From: Brachybacterium epidermidis
GTDB taxonomy: Bacteria > Actinomycetota > Actinomycetes > Actinomycetales > Dermabacteraceae
Reading direction: 5' to 3'
Assembly: GCF_015209585.1 (NCBI RefSeq)
Contig: NZ_JADEYR010000003.1
Span: 1 to 64,000 of the forward strand
Length of the DNA: 64,000 nt
In this document: piece after piece, positions 16,569 to 24,176 of the stretch
Layout of the letters: the number at the start of each line of letters is the position of its first letter
How positions within the stretch are numbered: the stretch's first letter is position 1
Notes under the pieces: model-generated
Told to the model about the DNA's origin: nothing
Databases searched by the model: none
The model's input: the letters and a program-made list of their open reading frames with translations, nothing else
Position numbers and translations under genes: made by a program

Positions 16569-18851
16569 TCACCAGTCGGTGATGCGCCAGCGGTTCTTCT
16601 TGGCCACCGAGAACAGCCCCAGGTCCGGGGAGATCGCGGTGGGGGAGCCCACCAGGGACAGCCACGCGGCATCGGCGTGGGAGTCGCCGTAGCCGTAGGA
16701 GGCCTTCAGGTCTGCGCCATGGCGGTCGGCGTACTTGCGCAGCCAGTTGGCGCGGGCCTCGTCCACCAGCGGGGGAGTGGCGAGGTAGCCGGTCATCACG
16801 CCGTCGGCCCCGGCGTCCATGTGGGTGGCCACCACGTCGTCGAACAGGTCGGCCAGGGGCTCGACCAGCACGTCCAGGGCGCCGGTGACCAGCACGGCGC
16901 GGTGCCCGGCGGCGCGGTGGCGCTCGATCACCTCGAGCGCCTCGGGGCGGATGGAGGCGCGGATCTTCCGGCCCAGCTCACCGTTCATCAGCTCCCGCAG
17001 GTCCTGCTCGCGGTAGCCCTCGTACCGGCGGTTGACCAGGCGGATCAGCTCGGAGCGGTCACGCTGCTCGGCGCGCAAGTAACCGGGCAGGGAGGTGAGC
17101 ACTCCGCCGATCTCCGCCGGCCACACGCGGCGCGGGCGGGTGGCGCGCACCACCGCGAAGTACTGCTGGACGATGTTGGTGGCGATCACCGTCCCATCCA
17201 GGTCGAACACGGCCAGGGCCGCCGGGTCGCTGGACAGCTCCGGGGCGGGGCGCTCGGCCCGCTTGCGCTGGGCGGCCTTGGCGCGGGAGTACGCCTTGGT
17301 GAGCTCGGTGACCGCGGGCAGGTGCAACTGCTGGAAGTAGTCGCGCCAGTTGATCTCGGTGACGTCGAAGTCGTGCTTCTCCAGGAACTGCGCCGGGAGC
17401 TCCTTGCGCAGGGCCCGGGTGTTCGCGTCGTCGAACACCATCTCGGTCTTGGTGTACTGGCGGTACAGCTCGATGTACTTGCGCAGCGTGGTGAGCCCGT
17501 TGGTGGCCTTGTGCAGGCTGGAGGTCCACTCGCGGGTGCGGCGGGAGGCCGGCAGGTAGGCCACGGCCTTCTGGCCGGCCTTGGCGGCGATCTCCTTGGC
17601 GCGGAAGCGCTGCTCGACCATCTCCACGGCCGGGAAGCTCCACTCGGGCACCACGATCGGGCGGCCCTTGTCGTCCTCCAGGGGCTTGGTCACGAAGTAC
17701 TCGCGCACGGCGGAGACCATCTCGTGGAACGGCAGCGGGTTCGAGGCGCCGGAGACCACCTGGAAATAGGCGTCGTCGCCGCGGCGGGAGACGTCCTGGG
17801 TGGCCAGGGCCACGATCACGTTGACCACGAAGTCCACTGGGATGATGTCCAGGATGGAATCGGCCAGGCCCGGGAACTCCTGCAGCATGCCGCGGCCGTA
17901 CGCCATGATCAGCGGATCGGCCACCTTGTAGCCGTCGATCCAGCCGGGGTAGGGGCTGTGCAGGGCGGACTCGATGATGGAGGGGCGCACGAAGGAGACC
18001 CGGTGGCCGGCGCCCGCCCACAGGTCCTCCGCCACGCGCTCGGCCATGGCCTTGGTGAAGGTGTAGATGTCGGTCCAGCCCACGGACTGGGCGCGGGTGC
18101 GGCCGAAGTCGACCAGGCGCTCGTCCACCCAGGCACGGCGGGCGGTCTCGGCGGCGGCGGCCACGGCCTTGGGGCCCATGCGGCCGTCGCGCAGGCGGGC
18201 GGTGCGCATCTGGGCGCGCAGCGTCTCGGGTCGACGCGACTCCGCCTCGACGCGGGCACGGGCATCCTGGGCGGCCTCGTACTCGCGGCGCCAGTCGACG
18301 TCGTGGACCAGGCGCCCCTCCTGGCGCAGGCCCTTGGAGATGCCGCCCACGTACGCGGTGGAGACGTGGATGACGTGCGGGTCCTGCCCGGAGGCCAGCA
18401 GCGCCTCGTACAGGTTGCGGGCCCCGCCCACGTTGGTGCGGAAGGCCTCGTCGATCGGCGGATCGAAGGAGACCGAGGAGGCGGAGTGGATCACCACGTC
18501 GTACGGCTCGGTCAGGGCCGGCAGGTCGGTGAGGTCGCCCTCCAGGGCCGACACCCGCGCGGCGAAGATCTCCCTGACCTCGTCCTTGCCGACCTTCTCG
18601 GCCCAGGTGGAGAACACGGGCTTGCGCAGCAGCTGCTCGAGGCGGGCCTGCCCGCTGACGCTGCCCTTGGGGCGCACCACGGCGGTGACGTGCACGTCCT
18701 CGGTGGTCTCCAGCAGGCACTGCAGCACCGCCTGTCCCAGGAAGCCGGTGACGCCGGTCAGGAGGATCCGACGACCCCCGGTGCGAGCATCGCCGGCGTG
18801 CGGAGAGGTGCTCTCGACGCTCTCGTCGGCGGCGGGAGTGGTGTTGTTCAT
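16569..18851 (-). CDS. fatty acyl-CoA reductase fused to HAD-IB phosphatase-like domain
   Basis: 760 residues. Residues about 27-500 form a FAR/male-sterile NAD(P)-binding domain plus C-terminal FAR region: GVTGFLGQAVLQ nucleotide-binding loop, SSVSFD, and YTFTK (YxxxK catalytic pair). Residues about 535-760 form a HAD-IB (SerB-like) domain with FDLDGT, VLVTGALD and YGYGDSHADAAW. The reductase half should turn acyl-CoA into fatty alcohol. The phosphatase half could act on a phospholipid intermediate; its substrate is unknown. The gene is divergent from the SDR-PlsC-AGPS-like operon across 253 bases, a layout that suggests one ether-lipid locus. Length and both active-site sets look intact. 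Confidence 0.85.
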   Translation of the reverse strand: MNNTTPAADESVESTSPHAGDARTGGRRILLTGVTGFLGQAVLQCLLETTEDVHVTAVVRPKGSVSGQARLEQLLRKPVFSTWAEKVGKDEVREIFAARVSALEGDLTDLPALTEPYDVVIHSASSVSFDPPIDEAFRTNVGGARNLYEALLASGQDPHVIHVSTAYVGGISKGLRQEGRLVHDVDWRREYEAAQDARARVEAESRRPETLRAQMRTARLRDGRMGPKAVAAAAETARRAWVDERLVDFGRTRAQSVGWTDIYTFTKAMAERVAEDLWAGAGHRVSFVRPSIIESALHSPYPGWIDGYKVADPLIMAYGRGMLQEFPGLADSILDIIPVDFVVNVIVALATQDVSRRGDDAYFQVVSGASNPLPFHEMVSAVREYFVTKPLEDDKGRPIVVPEWSFPAVEMVEQRFRAKEIAAKAGQKAVAYLPASRRTREWTSSLHKATNGLTTLRKYIELYRQYTKTEMVFDDANTRALRKELPAQFLEKHDFDVTEINWRDYFQQLHLPAVTELTKAYSRAKAAQRKRAERPAPELSSDPAALAVFDLDGTVIATNIVQQYFAVVRATRPRRVWPAEIGGVLTSLPGYLRAEQRDRSELIRLVNRRYEGYREQDLRELMNGELGRKIRASIRPEALEVIERHRAAGHRAVLVTGALDVLVEPLADLFDDVVATHMDAGADGVMTGYLATPPLVDEARANWLRKYADRHGADLKASYGYGDSHADAAWLSLVGSPTAISPDLGLFSVAKKNRWRITDW

Positions 18852-19091
18852 GGGATCCCTCGATGGACGGGTTCGGCGGTGCGGGCGCGGTCGATCCCGT
18901 GCCGGGACGGGGTGCCCGGAGCGGATCCGCCTGCCCAGGCGATTCCACCGCGAACAGGCGTTCCTGTGCTGATCGGCGGCGGTCGCAGCGCAGGCCCGCC
19001 GTGCTCCCGAGATGGCCCCCGGGGCGGTTCTGCGATGTTCCCGTGCTGGTCAGCGGCTTGTCGTCATGCCCTGGTCAGGGCCTCGCTAGTG

Positions 19092-19104
19092 TATCGTAGC
19101 CGCC
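19092..19104 (+). promoter_or_regulatory. candidate -10 box for a leaderless SDR transcript
   Basis: TATCGT at 19092-19097 fits TANNNT and ends seven bases before ATG 19105. No Shine-Dalgarno sequence is present. A -35 element was not convincing. Confidence 0.4.
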
Positions 19105-19881
19105 ATGCACAGGGCCCTGATCACCGGCGGCACCGCGGGCATCGGGGCCGCTTTCGCCACTGCTTTCGCCAAGCGCGGCGTCCCCCTTGTCCTGGTCGCG
19201 CGCGATTCCGCACGCCTCGAGGAGTTCGCCGCACAGCTGCGCGCCGAGCACGGGGTGGAGGTGGAGACGATGGTCGCCGACCTCGTGGAGCGCGACGCCC
19301 AGCAGCGCGTGGCCGACCGCCTCGCTGCCGACGCTGATCCGGTCGACGTGCTCGTGAACAACGCAGGTTTCTCCGTGCGCGCGAGCCTGCTGGAGGAGGA
19401 CCTGGACGAGCACGACCGCGGCTTCGAGGTGATGGTGCGGGCCGTCCTCAAGCTGGGCGGCGCGGCGGGCCGGGCCATGAGCGCGCGCGGCCGCGGCTGG
19501 ATCATCAACGTGGGCTCCGTCAACGCCCTGATCACCCAGAACAACTACTCCGCCATCAAAGCATGGGTGGGCAACTACTCCGAGTCCCTGGGCGTGCAGC
19601 TGGCAGGCACGGGCGTCTCCGTCACCGCACTGATGCCTGGCTGGGTGCACACCGAGTTCCACTCCCGCGCCGGCATCAAGGGCTCCTCGATCCCTGACTT
19701 CCTGTGGCTGGATGCGGACCGCCTGGTGGAGGAGTGCCTGGCGGACGTGGCACGCGGCAAGCCCGTGAGCATCCCCAGCACCCGCTGGAAGCTGATCGCC
19801 GCGGTGCTGCGCAGCACCCCCCGCGGGCTCGTGGCCAGGCTCAGTGCCCTGCTGTCCCACCGTCGCAACCGGGAGCGCTGA
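19105..19881 (+). CDS. short-chain dehydrogenase/reductase
   Basis: 258 residues, classical SDR: NAD(P)-binding TGGTAGIG at residues 8-15, NNAGF at about 90, catalytic Ser in NVGSVNA and YSAIK (YxxxK) at about 152-156. The C-terminal region (WKLIAAVLRSTPRGLVARL) resembles SDRs that act on lipid-linked substrates. It opens an operon with a PlsC acyltransferase two bases downstream and an alkyl-DHAP synthase homologue. By position it could reduce 1-alkyl-DHAP to 1-alkyl-glycerol-3-phosphate, the step done by DHRS7B in animals; that is inference from the neighbours. Confidence 0.85.
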   Translation: MHRALITGGTAGIGAAFATAFAKRGVPLVLVARDSARLEEFAAQLRAEHGVEVETMVADLVERDAQQRVADRLAADADPVDVLVNNAGFSVRASLLEEDLDEHDRGFEVMVRAVLKLGGAAGRAMSARGRGWIINVGSVNALITQNNYSAIKAWVGNYSESLGVQLAGTGVSVTALMPGWVHTEFHSRAGIKGSSIPDFLWLDADRLVEECLADVARGKPVSIPSTRWKLIAAVLRSTPRGLVARLSALLSHRRNRER

Positions 19882-19882
19882 G

Positions 19883-20968
19883 ATGAGGGACGAGGCCGAC
19901 GGCCGCACCCCCGGCGACGATCCGACCCCCGGGGACGCCCTGCCCGAGGGCACGGAGGATGCCGCCGTGGGCGGCCCCGAGCAGTCCGCGGACGACAGCT
20001 CCGCGCGCGAGCAGTCCGCCTTCGAGCGCACCGTGCGCGAGATGCTCGCCCGCGACAGGACCGCCAAGGCCGACGAGAAGGCCGCCAGGGCTGAGGAGAA
20101 GGCATCGAAGGCCGAGGCCAAGGCTGATGAGAAGGCCGCGAAGGCCGAGGCCAGGGCGGAGGCGAAGGCCGCCAAGGTGCAGGCGAAGGCCGCCGAGGAG
20201 CAGCGTGCCCGCCCGGTGCCGTCCCTGTCGGCCCGCTCCCGTGCCGAGGGCTGGGACGAGCCCGAGGGGGATCTCGCCAAGTACCGCTCCCATTGGCGGT
20301 CGGCGGTGCGCTTCGTCCTGCAGCGCGTGATCTTCAAGGCCGTGGTGCGCAGCGCCGTCACCCCGAAGTCGGTGGTGGCCCGCCGCGTGCGCACCGTGCG
20401 CGGCCCGTACGTGCTGGTCGCCAACCACACCAGCCACGTCGACGCGCCGATGATCGCGCTCAGCCTCCCGTGGAGCCAGGCGAAGTTCCTCTCCACAGGC
20501 GTTGCTGCCGACTACTTCTTCAACGTCTGGTACCGCCGCTTCTTCGTGCGCTGGATGTTCAACGCCTTCCCGGTCGACCGCGGCGGCTCCCGCAAGCACT
20601 CCGGCACCTCCCGGAACCTGCTGCGCTCGGGCGTGCCGATCCTGGTGTTCCCCGAGGGGGGTCGCCAGAAGGACGGGCGGATGAAGGACTTCAAGCCCGG
20701 TGGCGCGGCGCTCGCCATCAGCGTGGGAGTGCCGGTGATCCCGGCCGCCATCGTCGGCGGCTACGAGGCGATGCCCAAGGGCCGCAACTGGCCCGCGCCC
20801 GGCCGCCCGCCGGTCACCGTGGTGTTCGGCGACCCGATGATCGCCGACGAGGGCGAGACTGCGGTGGAGTTCTCCACCCGCATCCATGAGCGCGTCAAGG
20901 ACCTGTACGACGACCACTACGAGGAAGTCCTGGGCGGCGCCGCCCAGGGCGAGGAAGGACCGGCATGA
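19883..20968 (+). CDS. PlsC-type 1-acylglycerol-3-phosphate acyltransferase with charged N-terminal extension
   Basis: 361 residues from ATG 19883, one base after the SDR stop. The acyltransferase domain covers about residues 140-345: NHTSHVD (HX4D motif), FPVDRGG, VFPEGGR and PVIPAAI. The first 135 residues are unusual: an acidic disordered head, then a Lys/Ala/Glu heptad-like run (KADEKAARAEEKA and relatives) likely to form a long helix or coiled coil. Expected reaction: acyl transfer to a lysophospholipid or DHAP/alkyl-G3P at the inner membrane face. The stop overlaps the next gene's ATG. It supplies an acyl-transfer step in the proposed ether-lipid set. Confidence 0.87.
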   Translation: MRDEADGRTPGDDPTPGDALPEGTEDAAVGGPEQSADDSSAREQSAFERTVREMLARDRTAKADEKAARAEEKASKAEAKADEKAAKAEARAEAKAAKVQAKAAEEQRARPVPSLSARSRAEGWDEPEGDLAKYRSHWRSAVRFVLQRVIFKAVVRSAVTPKSVVARRVRTVRGPYVLVANHTSHVDAPMIALSLPWSQAKFLSTGVAADYFFNVWYRRFFVRWMFNAFPVDRGGSRKHSGTSRNLLRSGVPILVFPEGGRQKDGRMKDFKPGGAALAISVGVPVIPAAIVGGYEAMPKGRNWPAPGRPPVTVVFGDPMIADEGETAVEFSTRIHERVKDLYDDHYEEVLGGAAQGEEGPA

Positions 20969-22671
20969 ACTCTCCGCTGAGTGCCAAGGACGTCAAGCGG
21001 CACCGGTGGTGGGGCTGGGGCCTGGACGACGTCACCTTCAACTGGCGCAACAAGCCCGGCTTCGCACCGCTGGCCCAGGACGTGATCGGCATGGACCTGC
21101 ACACCATGCCGGACCCGGTCACCCCCGAGCTGAGCGAGCACACCGTGCCGCCCGGTCGCCTGGGCGAGGACACCCGCGCCGCCCTGGTGGACGTGGTGGG
21201 CCCGGAGAACCTGCTGGACGACGACGAGTTCCGCGTCATCCACTCCTTCGGCCGCTCCCTTCCTGACCTGTTCCGCGCCCGCAACGGTCACTTCGAGCGC
21301 CTGGTGGACGCGGTGGTCTACCCCGGCAGCGAGGAGGAGATCGCCGCGGTGCTGCGGATCGTGCTGGAGCAGGACCTGGTGCTGATCCCCTACGGCGGCG
21401 GCTCCTGCATCTCCGGCTCGGTCACCCCGGACGTCGCCGAGCAGCGCCCGATCCTCACCATGAACCTGGGGCGCATGCGGAAGGTCCTGGAGATCGACGA
21501 CACCGCGGGCCTGGCCCGGGTGGAGGCCGGCGTGTACGGCCCTGATCTGGAGGAGCAGCTGAACGAACTGGGGTGGACCATGGGCCACTTCCCGGACTCC
21601 TTCACCTACTCCACGCTGGGCGGCTGGGCGGCCACTCGCTCCACTGGAATGCAGTCCGACAAGTACGGCGACATCGAGCAGATCGTGCGCGGCATGCGCG
21701 TGGTCCACCCCGAGGGGATCATCCGCACCAAGGCCGTGCCCGGGCGGGACAGCGGCCCCAGCGTGCACGAGATGATCATGGGCAGCGAGGGCCGCCTGGG
21801 CGTGATCTCCGAGTGCACCGTCCAGGTGCACCGCACCCCGCCGGTGCGCCAGGTCATCGCCTACATGTTCCCGGACTGGGAGCACGGAATCCGCGGCATG
21901 CACGCGATCGCCCGCTCCGAGGTGCACCCCACCTTCGCCCGGCTCTCCGACGGGCCCGAGACCCGCTTCAGCCTGGCCCTGGTCAAGGCGCCCGAGTCCA
22001 CCAAGTCCAAGGTGATGGCCAAGGTGCAGGACGGCCTGTTCGCCTACCTGCGCTCCAAGGGCTGGGACACCACGCAGGAGATGTGCATCTCCTACGTGTG
22101 CTTCGAGGGCACCAAGCAGACCGTCGAGCGGGAGAAGGCGATCGTCAAGAAGATCGTGGCGAGCAATGGCGGCATCAGCCTGGGCGCGGGCCCCGGCGCG
22201 GTGTACGACCAGAAGAAGTTCGACACCCCGTACCTGCGCGACTTCCTGCTGAACTACAAGGTGTTCGGCGACGTCTGCGAGACCGGCGCCAGCTGGTCGA
22301 ACCTCAACGAGGTCCACTCCAAGGTCTACGACGCCTACTACGGGGTGCTGGCCGAGCACGACTCCCAGGGCTTCATGTTCTGCCACATGTCGCACAGCTA
22401 CCACGGGGGCGCCTGCCTGTACTTCACCTTCGCGCTGCCGTACACGGAGGACTCCACGGCGCTGGCGAAGTACTACGACGCCAAGAACGCCGTGCAGCAG
22501 ACCTTCGCGGACCTGGGCTCCCCGGTGTCCCACCACCACGGTGTGGGCACCGAGCACCGGCCGTGGATGGTCGAGGACATCGGCGAGGTCGGTGCGCGCG
22601 TGGTGCGCGGGCTGTTCGCCGACAACGATCCCGGCCGCAACCTCAACCCCGGCAAGGTGCTCGAGCCCTGA
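20965..22671 (+). CDS. alkyldihydroxyacetonephosphate synthase homologue (FAD-linked)
   Basis: 568 residues. FAD_binding_4 (about 90-270) followed by an FAD-linked oxidase C-terminal domain. Several segments match AGPS rather than glycolate/lactate oxidases: RWWGWG at the N-terminus, IPYGGGSCISGS in the FAD loop, PDSFTYSTLGGWAATRSTGM, IMGSEGRLGVISE, and the C-terminal triple-His SHHHGVG that AGPS uses in catalysis. AGPS swaps the acyl group of acyl-DHAP for a fatty alcohol, forming the ether bond. The nearby fatty acyl-CoA reductase would provide the alcohol. Some annotation pipelines would call this only 'FAD-binding oxidoreductase'. The motif set makes the AGPS assignment likely, though activity is untested here. 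Confidence 0.85.
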   Translation: MNSPLSAKDVKRHRWWGWGLDDVTFNWRNKPGFAPLAQDVIGMDLHTMPDPVTPELSEHTVPPGRLGEDTRAALVDVVGPENLLDDDEFRVIHSFGRSLPDLFRARNGHFERLVDAVVYPGSEEEIAAVLRIVLEQDLVLIPYGGGSCISGSVTPDVAEQRPILTMNLGRMRKVLEIDDTAGLARVEAGVYGPDLEEQLNELGWTMGHFPDSFTYSTLGGWAATRSTGMQSDKYGDIEQIVRGMRVVHPEGIIRTKAVPGRDSGPSVHEMIMGSEGRLGVISECTVQVHRTPPVRQVIAYMFPDWEHGIRGMHAIARSEVHPTFARLSDGPETRFSLALVKAPESTKSKVMAKVQDGLFAYLRSKGWDTTQEMCISYVCFEGTKQTVEREKAIVKKIVASNGGISLGAGPGAVYDQKKFDTPYLRDFLLNYKVFGDVCETGASWSNLNEVHSKVYDAYYGVLAEHDSQGFMFCHMSHSYHGGACLYFTFALPYTEDSTALAKYYDAKNAVQQTFADLGSPVSHHHGVGTEHRPWMVEDIGEVGARVVRGLFADNDPGRNLNPGKVLEP

Positions 22672-22696
22672 TGGCCGGGCGCCCTCACGGTGCGAG

Positions 22697-23488
22697 GTGG
22701 CTGACACTCGAGAGCTCCCCGATCCGTCCGGGTCTGCTGCGGAGCTCGCGGCCGTTGACCCGTCCGGGTCTGCTGCCGAGCGTGCGGCAGGGGACCAGTC
22801 CGGCCCCGCCCACGGCATCTGGGTGCTGCGGCACGGCGAGTCGGTGGCCAACGTCGAGGGCGTGATCGTCTCGGCCGTCGGCCCCCGCGCCCTGATCGAG
22901 GTGGGCCTGACCGAGCGCGGCAGGCGCCAGGCCCGGGATGCGGCACGAAAGGCCGAGGGCAGGGGCATCGGGCCCGAGGTGGTCGTGCTGGCCAGTGACT
23001 TCGCCCGTGCGCATCAGACGGCCCAGGAGTTCTGCGTTGCTCTCGGCGCGCACGAGCCCCGGCTGGACGAACGGCTGCGGGAGCGCGGCTTCGGCACTCA
23101 CGACGAGGGGCCGGCCAGTGCGTACGACCTGGTCTGGGCTGATGACGTGGCCCGGCGCGAGTCCGCCCATGGGGTGGAGCCCGTGTCCGAGGTCGCGCGC
23201 CGGGCGTGCGAGGTGCTGCGCGAGGCCGATCGGATCGCCGAGAGCGCACCGGTGGTGCTGGTCGCCCATGGTGATGTCCTGCAGATCATGCTGGCCGTGG
23301 GGGAGGGCATGGATCCCTACGCGCACCGTTCCGTTCCCCATCTGGGCAATGCCGAGCTGCGCCGTGTGGGGCCTGGGCGGGATCCGTCGGGCGCGGGGGT
23401 CACGGGCATGGGCGCCGAGGCCTCCAGCACGACGCCGGCCGTGGGCGTGAGCACCGGCGTTGCCGGCACGGGTTCCGATCCTGAGTGA
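22697..23488 (+). CDS. histidine phosphatase (phosphoglycerate mutase-like) family protein
   Basis: 263 residues from GTG 22697; the longer frame upstream overlaps the AGPS-like gene and is rejected. The phosphohistidine motif LRHGES lies at about residue 40, with LASDFARAHQTA (second conserved Arg), ERGFGTHDEG and the distal His in LVAHGDVLQ. It is a broad-specificity phosphatase fold; substrate unknown. The segment before the domain contains two 12-residue repeats (DPSGSAAELAAV type), and the C-terminal 40 residues are low-complexity Gly/Ala/Ser/Thr. It lies 25 bases after the AGPS-like gene and may be co-transcribed. Confidence 0.82.
   Translation: MADTRELPDPSGSAAELAAVDPSGSAAERAAGDQSGPAHGIWVLRHGESVANVEGVIVSAVGPRALIEVGLTERGRRQARDAARKAEGRGIGPEVVVLASDFARAHQTAQEFCVALGAHEPRLDERLRERGFGTHDEGPASAYDLVWADDVARRESAHGVEPVSEVARRACEVLREADRIAESAPVVLVAHGDVLQIMLAVGEGMDPYAHRSVPHLGNAELRRVGPGRDPSGAGVTGMGAEASSTTPAVGVSTGVAGTGSDPE
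22721..22792 (+). repeat. two 36-bp direct repeats at the start of the phosphatase gene
   Basis: Copies 22721-22756 and 22757-22792, each encoding 12 residues (DPSGSAAELAAV and a close variant). They extend the N-terminus ahead of the phosphatase domain. Confidence 0.8.
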
Positions 23489-23500
23489 GCGGAGAGTTCC

Positions 23501-23887
23501 ATGAGTGAGCGCACTGCCTCGGTGCTGATGGTGATGCGTGGCGACGAGCAGGCCGCGCGGGCCGACGTGGCCGCGTTCTTCGATGCGCGCGGCTGGGTGC
23601 CGCGGGTGCGGGACGACGGCTCCCTCGCGTACGAGTGCGGCAGCCGCGGTCGTACCGTGCTGCTGGGAGCACTGGCCGGCCGGAAGTTCTTCCTCACCGG
23701 CATCATCGAGACCCGCCAGGATGCCCACACCACTGATGTGGTGTACCGGTGGGGGCCTGACGCAGGCCTGGCCCTCGGAGGGACCATCGGACGCCGGCGC
23801 GCTGAGCGCGCGCATGCCGAGACTGCCGAGGCCCTGCAGCGGCACCTCGAGGAGACCGGCCGGCTGCTGCGCACCCATCGCCGCTAG
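23501..23887 (+). CDS. small conserved-looking hypothetical protein
   Basis: 128 residues, starting 12 bases after the phosphatase stop with GGAGAG upstream of the ATG. It is a compact soluble protein (VLMVMRGDEQAARADVAAFF, then CGSRGRTVLLGALAGRKFFLTG, then an Ala/Arg/Glu-rich C-terminal helix). Codon composition and spacing support a real gene in the same operon. I recognise no family. It ends at TAG, one of few amber stops in the window. Confidence 0.65.
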   Translation: MSERTASVLMVMRGDEQAARADVAAFFDARGWVPRVRDDGSLAYECGSRGRTVLLGALAGRKFFLTGIIETRQDAHTTDVVYRWGPDAGLALGGTIGRRRAERAHAETAEALQRHLEETGRLLRTHRR

Positions 23888-23917
23888 CGTCGCACCCACC
23901 GCGGCTGCTCCGCGCCC

Positions 23918-24002
23918 ACCGCCGGTGGTTGGTCTGGCGCGCACCGCCGATGGTTGGTCTGGCGCGCACCGCCGATGGTTGGTCTGGCGCGCACCGCTGG
24001 GG
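23918..24002. repeat. 25-bp tandem repeats, three copies plus a partial
   Basis: Copies at 23918, 23943 and 23968, built around GGTTGGTCTGGCGCGC; a fourth breaks down after 23993. They directly follow the operon and precede the terminator hairpin. Confidence 0.88.
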
Positions 24003-24010
24003 GTGCTGAG

Positions 24011-24059
24011 AGCCGGGCGCATCTGAGAACCATGTCCTGGTTCTCAGATGCGCCCGGCT
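24011..24059. terminator. perfect 21-bp inverted repeat, likely bidirectional terminator
   Basis: Arms 24011-24031 and 24039-24059 are perfectly complementary with a 7-base loop. It lies between two convergent genes (the 23501 protein and the esterase at 24177), so it can end both transcripts. There is no T-run, as is common in high-GC actinobacteria. The perfect long stem is stronger than usual. Confidence 0.75.
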
Positions 24060-24176
24060 TCTAAGGCGCGAGCGCGGACCCCGGTGGGTCACCGATCGCG
24101 GTCACGGCAGTACTTCGGCGGTCAGGACATGCTGTGTGCTCAGCTCAGATGGCCGGCCCGCCCGCCCCAGCCGGTA

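Noticed and set aside
20965-22671. Lactate or glycolate oxidase subunit
   Set aside because: The domain pair is shared, but RWWGWG, STLGGW and the triple-His SHHHGVG fit alkyl-DHAP synthase, and the neighbours are lipid enzymes.
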